This document shows, one piece after another, positions 8,395 through 16,487 of a stretch of 33,038 bases of DNA. The notes beneath the pieces were generated by a model. The model worked only from the letters and a program-made list of their open reading frames with translations, searched no databases and was not told the DNA's origin. The position numbers and the translations under genes are program-made. Position 1 is the stretch's first letter; each line of letters starts with the position of its first letter. The stretch comes from Bacillota bacterium. Lineage in GTDB: Bacteria; Bacillota; Limnochordia; DTU087. Location of the stretch: positions 1 through 33,038 of the forward strand of contig JAAYQZ010000005.1 in the NCBI GenBank assembly GCA_012519025.1, given 5' to 3'.

Positions 8395-9741
8395 TTGAAC
8401 AGCTCTGAACTTTGCACGGATCTTATTGAACAAGCGGTAAAGATGGGTGCCAAGGACGCTGAAGTTTTTCACATCAAGTCTCGAACATTGGAGGCGGTGT
8501 TCGAAAAGAACGACTTGCAGGTACCCAAAGGCGATAATTACCAAGGTCTTGGTATACGAGTGCACATCAGTGGTGCCGGCGGCGTAAAACAAGGCTTTGC
8601 TGCCACCAATGTCTTATCTCCCGACTCCCTGCACAGTACTCTTGAAACAGCCTTAGCCATCGCCAAGGCATCTCCCTCAGATCCCTATCATTGGATACCG
8701 GACCCACAGCCAGTCAAATCAGTAGAAGCAATCTACGACTCGACTGCTAGGGAGATGACGCTTCAAGATGTGGTCAAAGAGGGTGCACAACTCGTAGATG
8801 CGGCCCGCGGTTGCGATTCTAGAATCACTTTAGATTCAGCCAGGTACGCAGTTGACATACTGGAAAAGACCATTGTCAATTCAAAAGGAATTCATTTAAA
8901 AGAAAAGAGCTCTGTTTTCAGCTGTATAGGCCTGGGGTTTGCAAGAGATGGGGATGATATATCATCTTTTGACGCAGAGGTTGCAGTAAAATGCCATTAC
9001 AGTGAGATTGATCCCGCCCAAACCGGTATAAGACTTGCTGAAAAAGTGATATCTGCTTTGGGCGCTGCTGCTGTCCCCAGTTTCAGGGGAAGTATCATCA
9101 TCACCCCATACGCCGCTGAGGAATTGGTAGTAGATCCAATTTTCTTTGCTTGTAATGCTCAAAATGTACAAAGCGGTCGATCGAAATGGGCAAATATGCT
9201 GGGTGCTAAAGTTCTGTCACCACTGATTTCCATAACAGACGATCCTACTATACCCGGTGCCGTAGGTTCCACCGCATTTGATCGGGAAGGAGTCCCCCCA
9301 AAAACCTTAGCTGTCATAGAAGAAGGCGTGCTCAACCACTACTTCTATAATTCGTATACAGCCCAGAAAGATGACACGGCCTCCAACGGCAGGGCTTCAG
9401 GTGGTGATGACTCCATTCCGGGAATTTCAACAACCAATCTTATCGTTGCCCCTGGGGAAGTCTCTTTAAATGACATGATTGCTTCATGTTCCAAAGGACT
9501 TTTGATCAACAGGTTCTCCGGGAATGTCGACCATGTCAGCGGGGATTTTTCCGGTGTAGTCAAAGGTGGTCAATATATTGAAAACGGCAAGATCAAGCAC
9601 CCCGTCAAAGAAGTCATGATCGCCGGCAATATCTATGATCTGTTGAAACAAGTAGCGGCCGTTTCTAAGGAATATATCGAAACCGAAGATGCGAAATTGC
9701 CCTACATCCAAATTGAAGGTTGCTCCGTAACGGGCCGATAG
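8395..9741 (+). CDS. tldE: TldE/PmbA family protein
   Basis: Non-catalytic partner of TldD that builds the substrate chamber; it carries no HExxxH motif. I chose the TTG at 8395 because GGGAGGGAG lies 5 bases upstream and the resulting 448-residue protein starts close to the family's usual N-terminus (SSELCTDLIEQAVKMGAKDAEVF). In-frame alternatives are ATG 8356 and GTG 8347, which overlap the tldD end and lack a comparable site. Conserved features include the DAEVF entry, the GLGIRV segment, FDREGVPPKTLAVIEEGVLNHYFYNSY, and a C-terminal half ending VKEVMIAGNIYDLLKQV. It is co-transcribed with tldD. Confidence 0.92.
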   Translation: MNSSELCTDLIEQAVKMGAKDAEVFHIKSRTLEAVFEKNDLQVPKGDNYQGLGIRVHISGAGGVKQGFAATNVLSPDSLHSTLETALAIAKASPSDPYHWIPDPQPVKSVEAIYDSTAREMTLQDVVKEGAQLVDAARGCDSRITLDSARYAVDILEKTIVNSKGIHLKEKSSVFSCIGLGFARDGDDISSFDAEVAVKCHYSEIDPAQTGIRLAEKVISALGAAAVPSFRGSIIITPYAAEELVVDPIFFACNAQNVQSGRSKWANMLGAKVLSPLISITDDPTIPGAVGSTAFDREGVPPKTLAVIEEGVLNHYFYNSYTAQKDDTASNGRASGGDDSIPGISTTNLIVAPGEVSLNDMIASCSKGLLINRFSGNVDHVSGDFSGVVKGGQYIENGKIKHPVKEVMIAGNIYDLLKQVAAVSKEYIETEDAKLPYIQIEGCSVTGR

Positions 9742-9837
9742 ACAAGCTTTAGTCTAAAGCCACGTTTGACCCCGGAACCGGGCCGGGCCCATCACCGCGG
9801 ATTACACCATCACTAAAGGGGTGGGGCCCTTTTGGGG
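9742..9837 (+). other. GC-rich spacer after tldE with hairpin potential
   Basis: The stretch holds GGGCCGGGCCC and GGTGGGGCCC blocks that can pair with each other. A small hairpin AAAGGG/CCCTTT (9815-9820 with 9827-9832) is followed by only a weak T run. It may end the tldD-tldE transcript, but no convincing intrinsic terminator is visible. Confidence 0.3.
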
Positions 9838-9866
9838 TTCGACATCCTATTTCGACATCCTATAAT
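9838..9866 (+). promoter_or_regulatory. candidate promoter built on a tandem 13-bp repeat, upstream of the nitroreductase gene
   Basis: Two perfect head-to-tail copies of TTCGACATCCTAT (9838-9850 and 9851-9863). The end of the second copy forms a consensus -10 box TATAAT (9861-9866). The first copy supplies TCGACA (9839-9844), five of six matches to the -35 consensus, with a 16-base spacer. A start about 7 bases beyond the -10 would fall inside the ribosome site AAAGGAG, giving a near-leaderless message. That is a reason for caution. Confidence 0.4.
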
Positions 9867-9883
9867 GAAAGGAGATCAACAAA

Positions 9884-10663
9884 TTGAATGAAGTACTTAA
9901 TGTTATCAAGCGCCGCACTTCGCTCCGGCGTTACAAAAATGCACCTATCAGTGAAGTAGATTTGGATAATTTACTGCAAGCAGCGGTGAAAGCACCTACC
10001 GCGGGAAATATGATGCTTTATTCCATTCTAGTCATCGAAGAGCAGAACACAAAAGATATCCTCAGCAGGACCTGTGACAACCAACCTTTTATCGCTACGG
10101 CACCGCTTGTAATGGTATTCCTTGCCGATATACAGAGGTGGTTTGATTACTATCAACTCCAAGGGGTAAAAGAATTCAGCACCCGTAAAGGACTGAAGTT
10201 CAAAGGGCCCGATCTAGGAGATCTTTTTATCTCTGTAAGTGATGCGCTAATTGCAGCTCAAACCGTCGTCATCGCCGCGGAAAGCCTCGACATAGGCTCA
10301 TGCTACATAGGGGACATTATGGAAAACTATGAAACCCATAAGGAATTGTTGGATTTGCCAAAGTTTGCATTTCCTATAGGCATGCTTTGCCTGGGATACT
10401 ATCCCAAGGATTATGAACCGCAAGTGCGGCCCCGATTTGATCGAGAATATATTGTGTTTGATGAAAAATACCGCAGCCTCGATGAAGGAGAGCTCAGAAA
10501 AATGTTTGCTGAACGGGAAACTGCTTTCCCCCGTGACAACAAATTCGGTGCAGCGAATGCGGCACAATTCATGTATGCCCGCAAACAAGGTGCTGAATTT
10601 GCAAAAGAGATGCACCGCTCCATCGAACAGGCCTTGAAAAACTGGCAGGGCATGGATATATAG
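9884..10663 (+). CDS. nitroreductase family protein (FMN-dependent)
   Basis: Flavin-dependent NAD(P)H oxidoreductase of the nitroreductase superfamily, 259 residues. The TTG start sits behind GAAAGGAGATC. The N-terminal FMN-phosphate motif RRTSLRRYKNAPIS is typical of the family, as is AAVKAPTAGNMMLYSILVI around residue 34. The central ISVSDALIAAQTVVIAAESLDIGSCYIGDI segment and the IGMLCLGYYP strand match the classic fold. The C-terminal 60 residues (from about DEKYRSLDEGELRKMF) are longer than in minimal members and rich in charged helices. The physiological substrate is unknown; nitroreduction is only a family name. Its neighbour is a reverse-strand gene with convergent orientation. Confidence 0.9.
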   Translation: MNEVLNVIKRRTSLRRYKNAPISEVDLDNLLQAAVKAPTAGNMMLYSILVIEEQNTKDILSRTCDNQPFIATAPLVMVFLADIQRWFDYYQLQGVKEFSTRKGLKFKGPDLGDLFISVSDALIAAQTVVIAAESLDIGSCYIGDIMENYETHKELLDLPKFAFPIGMLCLGYYPKDYEPQVRPRFDREYIVFDEKYRSLDEGELRKMFAERETAFPRDNKFGAANAAQFMYARKQGAEFAKEMHRSIEQALKNWQGMDI

Positions 10664-10689
10664 GATTATCCAAGCCCCCCGTTAAACTC

Positions 10690-11373
10690 TCACTCACGCA
10701 AAAAAGGCGGAGGCCACCCCTTTATAGTGCTTCCGCCTTTGATCCAACGGAAGTTGCATCTGTCACTGCCTTCTGAAAGAGTCTTTGTTCTATGAAATCC
10801 CCAGCCTCGTGTTCTGTGGGTGACAAAATCTAAAAAACAATAGAATGGCAGAAATTCCAAGGCATCATGCTTTGCGTACCACTTTTGAGTACCGCACTCC
10901 AAAAAGTTATAACCATATACATCTGTTCCTGCCACAAACTCCCACACCCAATCACCCGGATACTGACGCTGTCGTGATAACTTTGCCCGCTTCTTCTCTT
11001 TGGCAATAAATGTCTTGGTCAACACAAATGAGCTTGACGGCAATTTCCTAACACTGCTGCAAACAGAACGGTAGATAAGCCTGCCAACTTCCCGGTCAGA
11101 TTTTCCTTCTGCACGCATTGCTTTATATAGTGCCAGACTGGTACCGGATCGAATGAGGTGTCGTGTCATCGGATTGCTATCTCCCCCAATGTAGGGCAGT
11201 GTTGCTATAATTTCGGCTTCCTCCCTTTTGGCCTCAGATAAAATATGGGCCGCTGTTTCATGCCCGTAATCTGCTGCCAAAAAAGGCTGCCAACTCTTTG
11301 CATGCCTATCAAATTCCTGGAAAATCAAATGCCGCCGGGGTAAGTAATAATCATTTTGAACATTCTCTTCCAC
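10690..11373 (-). CDS. L-2-amino-thiazoline-4-carboxylic acid hydrolase (ATC hydrolase)-like protein
   Basis: A 227-residue cytoplasmic protein. The GTG start has AAGGAGG 8 bases upstream. The C-terminal half resembles the ATC-hydrolase family: YGYNFLECGTQKWYAKH, then EFLPFYCFLDFV, then RRTKTL-like HRTKTLSEGSDRCNFRW, with Cys residues at the expected places. The N-terminal half is helical (HAKSWQPFLAADYGHETAAH). Members of this family are often misnamed, because only a few hydrolyse ATC; the true substrate is uncertain. The last 13 residues (from STIKGWPP) lie beyond the usual family end and are encoded by the gene's own terminator hairpin, see the separate terminator entry. It is monocistronic and divergent from cobO. 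Confidence 0.7.
   Translation of the reverse strand: MEENVQNDYYLPRRHLIFQEFDRHAKSWQPFLAADYGHETAAHILSEAKREEAEIIATLPYIGGDSNPMTRHLIRSGTSLALYKAMRAEGKSDREVGRLIYRSVCSSVRKLPSSSFVLTKTFIAKEKKRAKLSRQRQYPGDWVWEFVAGTDVYGYNFLECGTQKWYAKHDALEFLPFYCFLDFVTHRTRGWGFHRTKTLSEGSDRCNFRWIKGGSTIKGWPPPFLRE
10700..10740 (-). terminator. intrinsic terminator overlapping the 3' end of the coding sequence
   Basis: Read on the reverse strand, a 9-bp perfect stem AAAGGCGGA/TCCGCCTTT (10740-10732 with 10711-10703) has a 20-base loop. With the arm's own TTT it gives a six-T run ending at 10700. The stop codon of the reverse-strand gene is at 10692-10690, past the T run, so the hairpin is inside the reading frame. On the forward strand the hairpin lacks a T tract and would not terminate the nitroreductase message well. 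Confidence 0.7.
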
Positions 11374-11555
11374 TGCCTAAACCTCCTTATCAACCCAATA
11401 CATTTTCGACCATAGCCTGGCAATCCCTTTGGTCGCAACTTAGCTTGAAAAAGCGGGCACTATATCCATAACACGGAAATTCCATACCCCATCTGGAAGG
11501 TAACCAGCCCCAAGAAAGAGAACCAAATACATAAAACCAGGAGTAAAAATCTAAT

Positions 11556-12107
11556 ATGACAAACGAATATTGTCCAAGACCTCATTTGGATTTCGGCCTT
11601 ATCCAGGTATATACAGGCGATGGAAAAGGCAAAACCACCGCCGCCCTTGGCCAGGCCTTACGGGCCGCAGGTAGAGGGTTAAAAGTGTTCATGGCGCAGT
11701 TTATGAAGGGTCAACAAACCGGTGAGCTCTTGATTGCACCCAAACTATCCCCTCAATTGGTCATAAAACAATACGGTTCCGGCGAGTTTATCATCGGAAG
11801 GGAGCCTAGTGCAGAAGAACAGGCCCTGGCCCAAATGGCTCTTTTCGAATTTAAGGAAGCCCTGCACAGCGGTGAATACGATATTTTGATTCTTGATGAG
11901 ATAAGCCATGCCATCCAACTTGGGCTTGTGGGCTTAAAGGATGTCCTAGGGATGCTTAAAAGACGACCCAACTATGTAGAACTTATTCTCACCGGAAGCG
12001 GCATGCCCAAAGAGATTATTCGCCATGCTGATCTTGTCACGGAAATGATTGCCGTCAAGCATCCTTATGAGCAAGGAATTGAAGCTCGCATGGGCATTGA
12101 GTTTTAG
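11556..12107 (+). CDS. cobO: cob(I)alamin adenosyltransferase, CobO/BtuR type
   Basis: Converts cob(I)alamin and ATP into adenosylcobalamin, the form used by radical-type mutases and dehydratases. The 183-residue length and motifs fit CobO: P-loop YTGDGKGKTTAALG near residue 19, LKVFMAQFMKGQQTGE, Walker-B-like ILILDEISHAIQLGL, and RRPNYVELILTGSGMP followed by ADLVTEM. The ATG at 11556 has only AGGAG at a loose 12-base gap, but later Met residues would remove conserved sequence. No cobalamin riboswitch is recognisable upstream, and no other cobalamin genes are nearby, so this is probably a corrinoid-salvage enzyme here. It lies alone between a divergent gene and the Gfo/Idh/MocA gene. Confidence 0.92.
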   Translation: MTNEYCPRPHLDFGLIQVYTGDGKGKTTAALGQALRAAGRGLKVFMAQFMKGQQTGELLIAPKLSPQLVIKQYGSGEFIIGREPSAEEQALAQMALFEFKEALHSGEYDILILDEISHAIQLGLVGLKDVLGMLKRRPNYVELILTGSGMPKEIIRHADLVTEMIAVKHPYEQGIEARMGIEF

Positions 12108-12203
12108 ACTGCAAGACCAAGGAGTTAAGGGGTCGGTGTAGAATACTTTCTAATAGACATTATTAAATGACTAAAGAATGATTTATGAGGAGGAGGCTAA
12201 TAT

Positions 12204-13289
12204 ATGAGCAAGAAATATCGCCTAGGAGTCATTGGGTTTGCTCACATGCACATACTTACTTTGATGGAGAATTTTGCAGAGCTTCCCAATGTAGAATGGG
12301 TGGCATGTGCGGACACAAAGCCTGACACACCCACTATATCCCGGGAATGGGGGACTAGAGGGGACAATCTAAAAGTAGCCCTTGACAAGATTGGAGTTCC
12401 TAAGTCTTATGATGATTACAAGGAGATGCTTGCCCAAGAAGAGTTTGACATCATTATTGTCTGCTCGGAGAACGCTAAGCACTCTGAGGTGGTCCAGGAA
12501 ATAGCTAGAGCCGGTGTGCACGCCGTGGTTGAAAAACCGATGGCAACTACTTATCATGACGCACTGTTAATGGCAAGGGCAGCCCAAAACAATAATGTTA
12601 AACTTGCTATTAACTGGCCCAGCACCTGGAGGGCAGCCAACAGATTGGCTACAGAACTGATTGCCGATGGTGCAATCGGTGATGTGTGGAAGTTCAAGTA
12701 TGCCAACTTTGCTTCCCGGGGCCCATTTGAATATGGCCAAACTCTCACCGGTGAAGAAAAAGCCGCTGAATGGTGGCACCAAAAAAATACAGGTGGGGGA
12801 GCCTTTCTCGATTACTGCTGCTATGGTGCTTGTCTGTCACGCTGGTTTATTGGTCAACCGGCTGTAGGCGCTTACGGTTTGCAGGCAAACTTTGCGAGCC
12901 ATTATGGTGATGCCGATGACAACGGCCTGGTTATGGTTAAATTCCCCAACTCAGTTGCTGTACTGGAGGGTTCCTGGAGTACTTCCCACTTTGGAGTACC
13001 CAATGGCCCTATAGTTTACGGCACTACGGGAACTTTGGTTTGTGAGAGAAATACTGTAACCATCTATAGAGGTTTCCGCGATGAGCCCATCGTGCATGAG
13101 GCTGAGCCGCTTCCGGAGCACCGCAACAACGTTGCTAAAGAATTTATGCATCATCTAGAAACCGGAGAGCCTTTGCATCCAACTCTTGACATGGAAATTA
13201 ACTTAGACGCGATGGCCATCTTAGATGCCGGGCTTCGCTCAGCAAGTTCAGCTCAATTTGAGTTGGCAAAAGATGAAATCTGGGGTTAA
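12204..13289 (+). CDS. Gfo/Idh/MocA family NAD(P)-dependent oxidoreductase
   Basis: Predicted sugar or inositol-type dehydrogenase, 361 residues, cytoplasmic. ATG behind GAGGAGGAGG. The N-terminal Rossmann fold begins [16 protein letters not shown]; the usual second glycine of GxGxxG is replaced, as seen in His-containing members of this family. The catalytic-lysine motif EKPMATT is at 110-116. The C-terminal alpha/beta domain has the aromatic [19 protein letters not shown] segment, where a family His is often found. Its downstream neighbour is the uracil-DNA glycosylase, 26 bases away. A second Gfo/Idh/MocA gene lies on the opposite strand at 14126. The substrate is unknown; sugar-isomerase and transporter genes nearby favour a carbohydrate. 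Confidence 0.9.
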   Translation: MSKKYRLGVIGFAHMHILTLMENFAELPNVEWVACADTKPDTPTISREWGTRGDNLKVALDKIGVPKSYDDYKEMLAQEEFDIIIVCSENAKHSEVVQEIARAGVHAVVEKPMATTYHDALLMARAAQNNNVKLAINWPSTWRAANRLATELIADGAIGDVWKFKYANFASRGPFEYGQTLTGEEKAAEWWHQKNTGGGAFLDYCCYGACLSRWFIGQPAVGAYGLQANFASHYGDADDNGLVMVKFPNSVAVLEGSWSTSHFGVPNGPIVYGTTGTLVCERNTVTIYRGFRDEPIVHEAEPLPEHRNNVAKEFMHHLETGEPLHPTLDMEINLDAMAILDAGLRSASSAQFELAKDEIWG

Positions 13290-13315
13290 AAACTAATATA
13301 AGGGGAGATGTTCCG

Positions 13316-14101
13316 ATGCGGATAAAACAGCTCAGACTTTTTACAACAGATCCTGAGCATGTGGATGATCGGCACGAAAAAACACCTTCCCGTAGTAAGG
13401 CCATTTTAGAGTCGAGTTTAGATACATCTTCAACAGACCAAGTGCCGCGTACCCTCAATGATGTGCGCGGCACTGTCCATCCACCACCTACCGCTAATGA
13501 TGAAACACCGGGTTTGTGGGCAACCGAACCTTCCCGGTGTACGCTTCCCACACTTGATGCAATATCACGGGCAGTGGCCGAATGCAGTGCATGCGGCCTT
13601 TGTAAAACCCGCAATAAGACTGTTCCTGGGGAAGGAAGCGCAAACGCCCGACTCATATTTGTCGGTGAAGGGCCGGGGCGTGAAGAAGATGCCCAAGGTC
13701 TGCCTTTTGTCGGTGCAGCCGGCAGACTTTTGGACAAATTGTTGCTGTCGATGGAACTAAAGCGCAGTGATGTGTTTATCGGCAATGTTGTTAAGTGTCG
13801 TCCACCTCGCAACCGCGATCCCAGGCCGGAGGAAACAGAAGCCTGCATGCCGTTCTTAGCTAGACAAATCGAGTTGATTAAGCCCGATGTTATGGTCATA
13901 CTTGGGGCCACAGCCCTTAGAGCATTAGTAGATGCTAAAGCGAGAATTACCGCTGCTCGAGGAAAATGGATTAGACGGAGCGGCATCATGATTATGCCTA
14001 CCTTCCATCCCGCCGCCCTTTTGAGAGATCCCTCTCGGAAAATACTAGTATGGGAGGACATGAAGAAAGTTTTACATTTTCTCAACAATACTCCGCAGTA
14101 G
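13316..14101 (+). CDS. family-4 uracil-DNA glycosylase with N-terminal extension
   Basis: Removes uracil from DNA at the start of base-excision repair. The catalytic part spans about residues 80-261: iron-sulfur cysteines in AECSACGLC (C90, C93, C96), motif [17 protein letters not shown] (118 on), [13 protein letters not shown] (C161), C177, and the uracil-binding HPAALLR (231-237). These are the family-4 (Fe-S) hallmarks. The first 80 residues are unusual: a polar, Thr/Pro-rich stretch (for example [12 protein letters not shown]) with no recognised domain, making the protein longer than the usual family-4 length of about 190-220. The start has GGGGAG upstream. It converges on the gene at 14126, with 24 bases between stops. 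Confidence 0.93.
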   Translation: MRIKQLRLFTTDPEHVDDRHEKTPSRSKAILESSLDTSSTDQVPRTLNDVRGTVHPPPTANDETPGLWATEPSRCTLPTLDAISRAVAECSACGLCKTRNKTVPGEGSANARLIFVGEGPGREEDAQGLPFVGAAGRLLDKLLLSMELKRSDVFIGNVVKCRPPRNRDPRPEETEACMPFLARQIELIKPDVMVILGATALRALVDAKARITAARGKWIRRSGIMIMPTFHPAALLRDPSRKILVWEDMKKVLHFLNNTPQ

Positions 14102-14125
14102 TCACCGATTACCCAAAGACGCAGG

Positions 14126-15121
14126 TCAATCAAAATACAAAAGTCGGTTTTCATCAGCTGATTGGCGGGCCAAAAGAGCTGCCCGGGCAGCATAAAAAGA
14201 ATCCTCGGCACTCACAAGGCATTGGCCTAGCCCCCGTATCTGGGCTACAAAGTCTGCAAAAATGCCCCTTTCAGCCACAAAAGGGAGACTTTCTTGCCCA
14301 TCATTGTCGGCATTCAGTAAATAAACATGTCCATCTTTAACCTCAATGATCCCATCAGTACCAACGACCCTCAAACGATCATCGTCATGGGATAGGGCAC
14401 TTTCCGGCCTAAAATAATCAATCGTGATAGATGCTGCCACTTCATTAGTCAAAGTGAAGTGACAGCTTGCCGCCACCTCCAAGTCCCCATGCCCTTGATT
14501 ACAAAGACGCGAGTGGGAAGCAAAAACAGACACAAATCGTTCACCACTAAACCAGTGTACCCAATCTACAGCGTGGATTCCCACCCAGGGAATTGTACCT
14601 CCACACGTTTCCCGCTTCCGAAAAAACGCCGGTCTATCTCCTAATTTGTAGGATTTTTGAGCACTAATCAAGCGCACATAACCTATTTTACCGTTCCTCA
14701 CTTGCTCCCAAGCTGTGAGAAAACTTGGGTGATACCTAATTCCAAACATCGCAGCCAAATGTACTTTTGCTTCACTATAGGCCTGCCTAACACCAATCAG
14801 TTCCTCCAAAGTCAATGCCATAGGTTTCTCGGCAAACACATGTATATTGCGGCTCAATGCTTCTATAATAACCTGGGCTAAATCGCCAAATTGGCAAGCA
14901 ACCACGACCAGATCCGGTCTAAGTTCATCAAGCATAGAATGATAGTCCGTAAAAACCTGACAACGGGGGCTGAACTCCTTGACCTTGCTGTAGAGCCCAT
15001 CTATACCTTCACCATCCGAACCCGGGGAAACTCCCACAATGTCTACATTACTATAGGGCACATCCTGCAAAACATATCCGACATGCCCGGTAGAACCAAT
15101 CATACAGATCCTCAGTTTCAT
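14126..15121 (-). CDS. Gfo/Idh/MocA family oxidoreductase
   Basis: A 331-residue NAD(P)-dependent dehydrogenase-like protein. The Rossmann start is [15 protein letters not shown], and the [11 protein letters not shown] motif near residue 98 carries the conserved Lys. A substrate-domain segment [18 protein letters not shown] contains the usual catalytic-region His residues. The start ATG has AAAGGGGCG upstream. It follows the DUF362 gene by 30 bases on the same strand, so the two probably form one transcript. It shares only general family features with the copy at 12204, so it is likely a different enzyme and not a recent duplicate. The substrate is not readable; the context suggests a sugar or sugar-acid. 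Confidence 0.88.
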   Translation of the reverse strand: MKLRICMIGSTGHVGYVLQDVPYSNVDIVGVSPGSDGEGIDGLYSKVKEFSPRCQVFTDYHSMLDELRPDLVVVACQFGDLAQVIIEALSRNIHVFAEKPMALTLEELIGVRQAYSEAKVHLAAMFGIRYHPSFLTAWEQVRNGKIGYVRLISAQKSYKLGDRPAFFRKRETCGGTIPWVGIHAVDWVHWFSGERFVSVFASHSRLCNQGHGDLEVAASCHFTLTNEVAASITIDYFRPESALSHDDDRLRVVGTDGIIEVKDGHVYLLNADNDGQESLPFVAERGIFADFVAQIRGLGQCLVSAEDSFYAARAALLARQSADENRLLYFD

Positions 15122-15151
15122 TTGCGCCCCTTTCCCGATTATAAAGCTGTA

Positions 15152-16279
15152 CTACTTCTTGGGATACCCCATTTCCCGCAGTGCTTTGATTACCTGTCCT
15201 CCCAACGGAGGGCATCCTCTTTCAAACACCCCATGCTCGTGCCAACGTCCGGCACAATTGCCGTACAAGAGCACATCAGCAGCAGGACTGATATCCGGCA
15301 GTGTTTCTACAGGTCCCGCAATAACTACAAGTTCTGTTTCACCACCAAGCCATCCCAGCTCTTCGGCTTGTTTCAGGCCGCAGCCTAAAGCCTGGCGACA
15401 GCTGTTGCAAACAGCCGGTGCTATAATGGTGACCCGATCGCGAAATTCGTCAATCGTGGTATGAGCCTTTTCAAAACTATTGTGGTACGGCTCAGGGGAA
15501 AGACCCTTCAATTCAATGTCCTTTAAATGAATAGGCCCAAGGCCTCGGCGATTAGCCTCCACCAAATGATCTACCTCTCCTGGACTGTAGCCAACGATTC
15601 TTGAAGCAACAGCATCTACCGCCACCGGGTTATCGCCGGCTATGATCAAGTTAAGCGGTAAAGGCTTTGCCGGCCCGGGGAAGTTCCCTTCCGCACAAAT
15701 AATAGCATCGGTGACAACAAGCTGAGAAGGCCGATACATATTGATATCAATTATGGATCTATCAAGCCCACAAAGATGCACCATCCGGGTGTAATCTCGC
15801 GGTAGTAATCCCATCAAATTTTTCAACGCATTGGACATCAGTGTTAAGGCGTGAGTGCGAAGACCGGGCAGATTAATAAATACTTGGCAGTCATCAACAA
15901 TCTTTGGCATAGGCACATCAAAAAATAGACCCTTGGCCCCGGAAATGCGAATATCTCGACGAGGAGCATCATCGAAACTGATAATCTTAGCGATATCGTC
16001 CAAACCACTGTCTTCCAAGTTGCTGTAAACACTGGAAGTGCGCTCACCAATGACTATTTCGCCGCCCAATTCCTTGACCAACAAAGCCACTGCTTTAATC
16101 ACCCGCGGGCTTGTAATCAAGCCTGTGTCCTCTTTTTGTGGAACGAAGAGATTCGGCTTGATTAAAACAACATCACCTCTTTTTACAAACCTTCCCATGC
16201 CACCTATAAGATCGATTGCAGTTTGAACAGCTTGTCGAATGTCACCATTTTCCACCTTGACCAAGCTTACCTGAGCCAT
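15152..16279 (-). CDS. DUF362 domain-containing protein
   Basis: A 375-residue cytoplasmic protein of the DUF362 family, whose biochemical role is not established and which is sometimes linked to Fe-S or corrinoid metabolism. Family features visible are VVLIKPNLFVP near residue 38, SPRVIKAVALLVKELG, LPGLRTHALTLMSNALKNLMG with conserved basic residues, and the TDAIICAEGNFPGPAK segment followed by IAGDNPVAVDAVASRIVG. The C-terminal third adds Cys residues (VCNSCRQALGCGL and YGNCAGRW) but no full ferredoxin-type CxxCxxCxxxC set. The ATG has GGAGGC upstream. It is first in a two-gene reverse transcript with the Gfo/Idh/MocA gene and divergent from the flavoprotein gene. Confidence 0.85.
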   Translation of the reverse strand: MAQVSLVKVENGDIRQAVQTAIDLIGGMGRFVKRGDVVLIKPNLFVPQKEDTGLITSPRVIKAVALLVKELGGEIVIGERTSSVYSNLEDSGLDDIAKIISFDDAPRRDIRISGAKGLFFDVPMPKIVDDCQVFINLPGLRTHALTLMSNALKNLMGLLPRDYTRMVHLCGLDRSIIDINMYRPSQLVVTDAIICAEGNFPGPAKPLPLNLIIAGDNPVAVDAVASRIVGYSPGEVDHLVEANRRGLGPIHLKDIELKGLSPEPYHNSFEKAHTTIDEFRDRVTIIAPAVCNSCRQALGCGLKQAEELGWLGGETELVVIAGPVETLPDISPAADVLLYGNCAGRWHEHGVFERGCPPLGGQVIKALREMGYPKK

Positions 16280-16487
16280 AAGTGTGCCTCCTCATTTTGC
16301 CTATATGGATTCCAATTTACGAACTGGGATGACCCCTAACGTTATTTAGCTCAACGTTTGGCTTTTCCTCCCTTTTCTTTAATTCGTTCGAATTCGCCTA
16401 AACCGGCAGGGGCAGGAGCTGATCGATTTTTACCGAATGCATGTGTAGTCATCTGTGAGGTCAAACAAGTTATTTAGGGGGTAGATT
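16280..16487. promoter_or_regulatory. divergent control region between the DUF362 and flavoprotein genes
   Basis: The 208-base spacer must hold promoters for both directions. It contains two copies of the palindrome AACGTT (16338-16343 and 16353-16358), 9 bases apart, and an inverted repeat AATTCG-TT-CGAATT (16381-16394). These are candidates for regulator binding. I see no consensus -35/-10 pair that I trust. Confidence 0.35.

Noticed and set aside
11390-11555. Cobalamin riboswitch upstream of cobO
   Set aside because: I looked for the conserved B12-box pattern and associated stems and saw none in this spacer.
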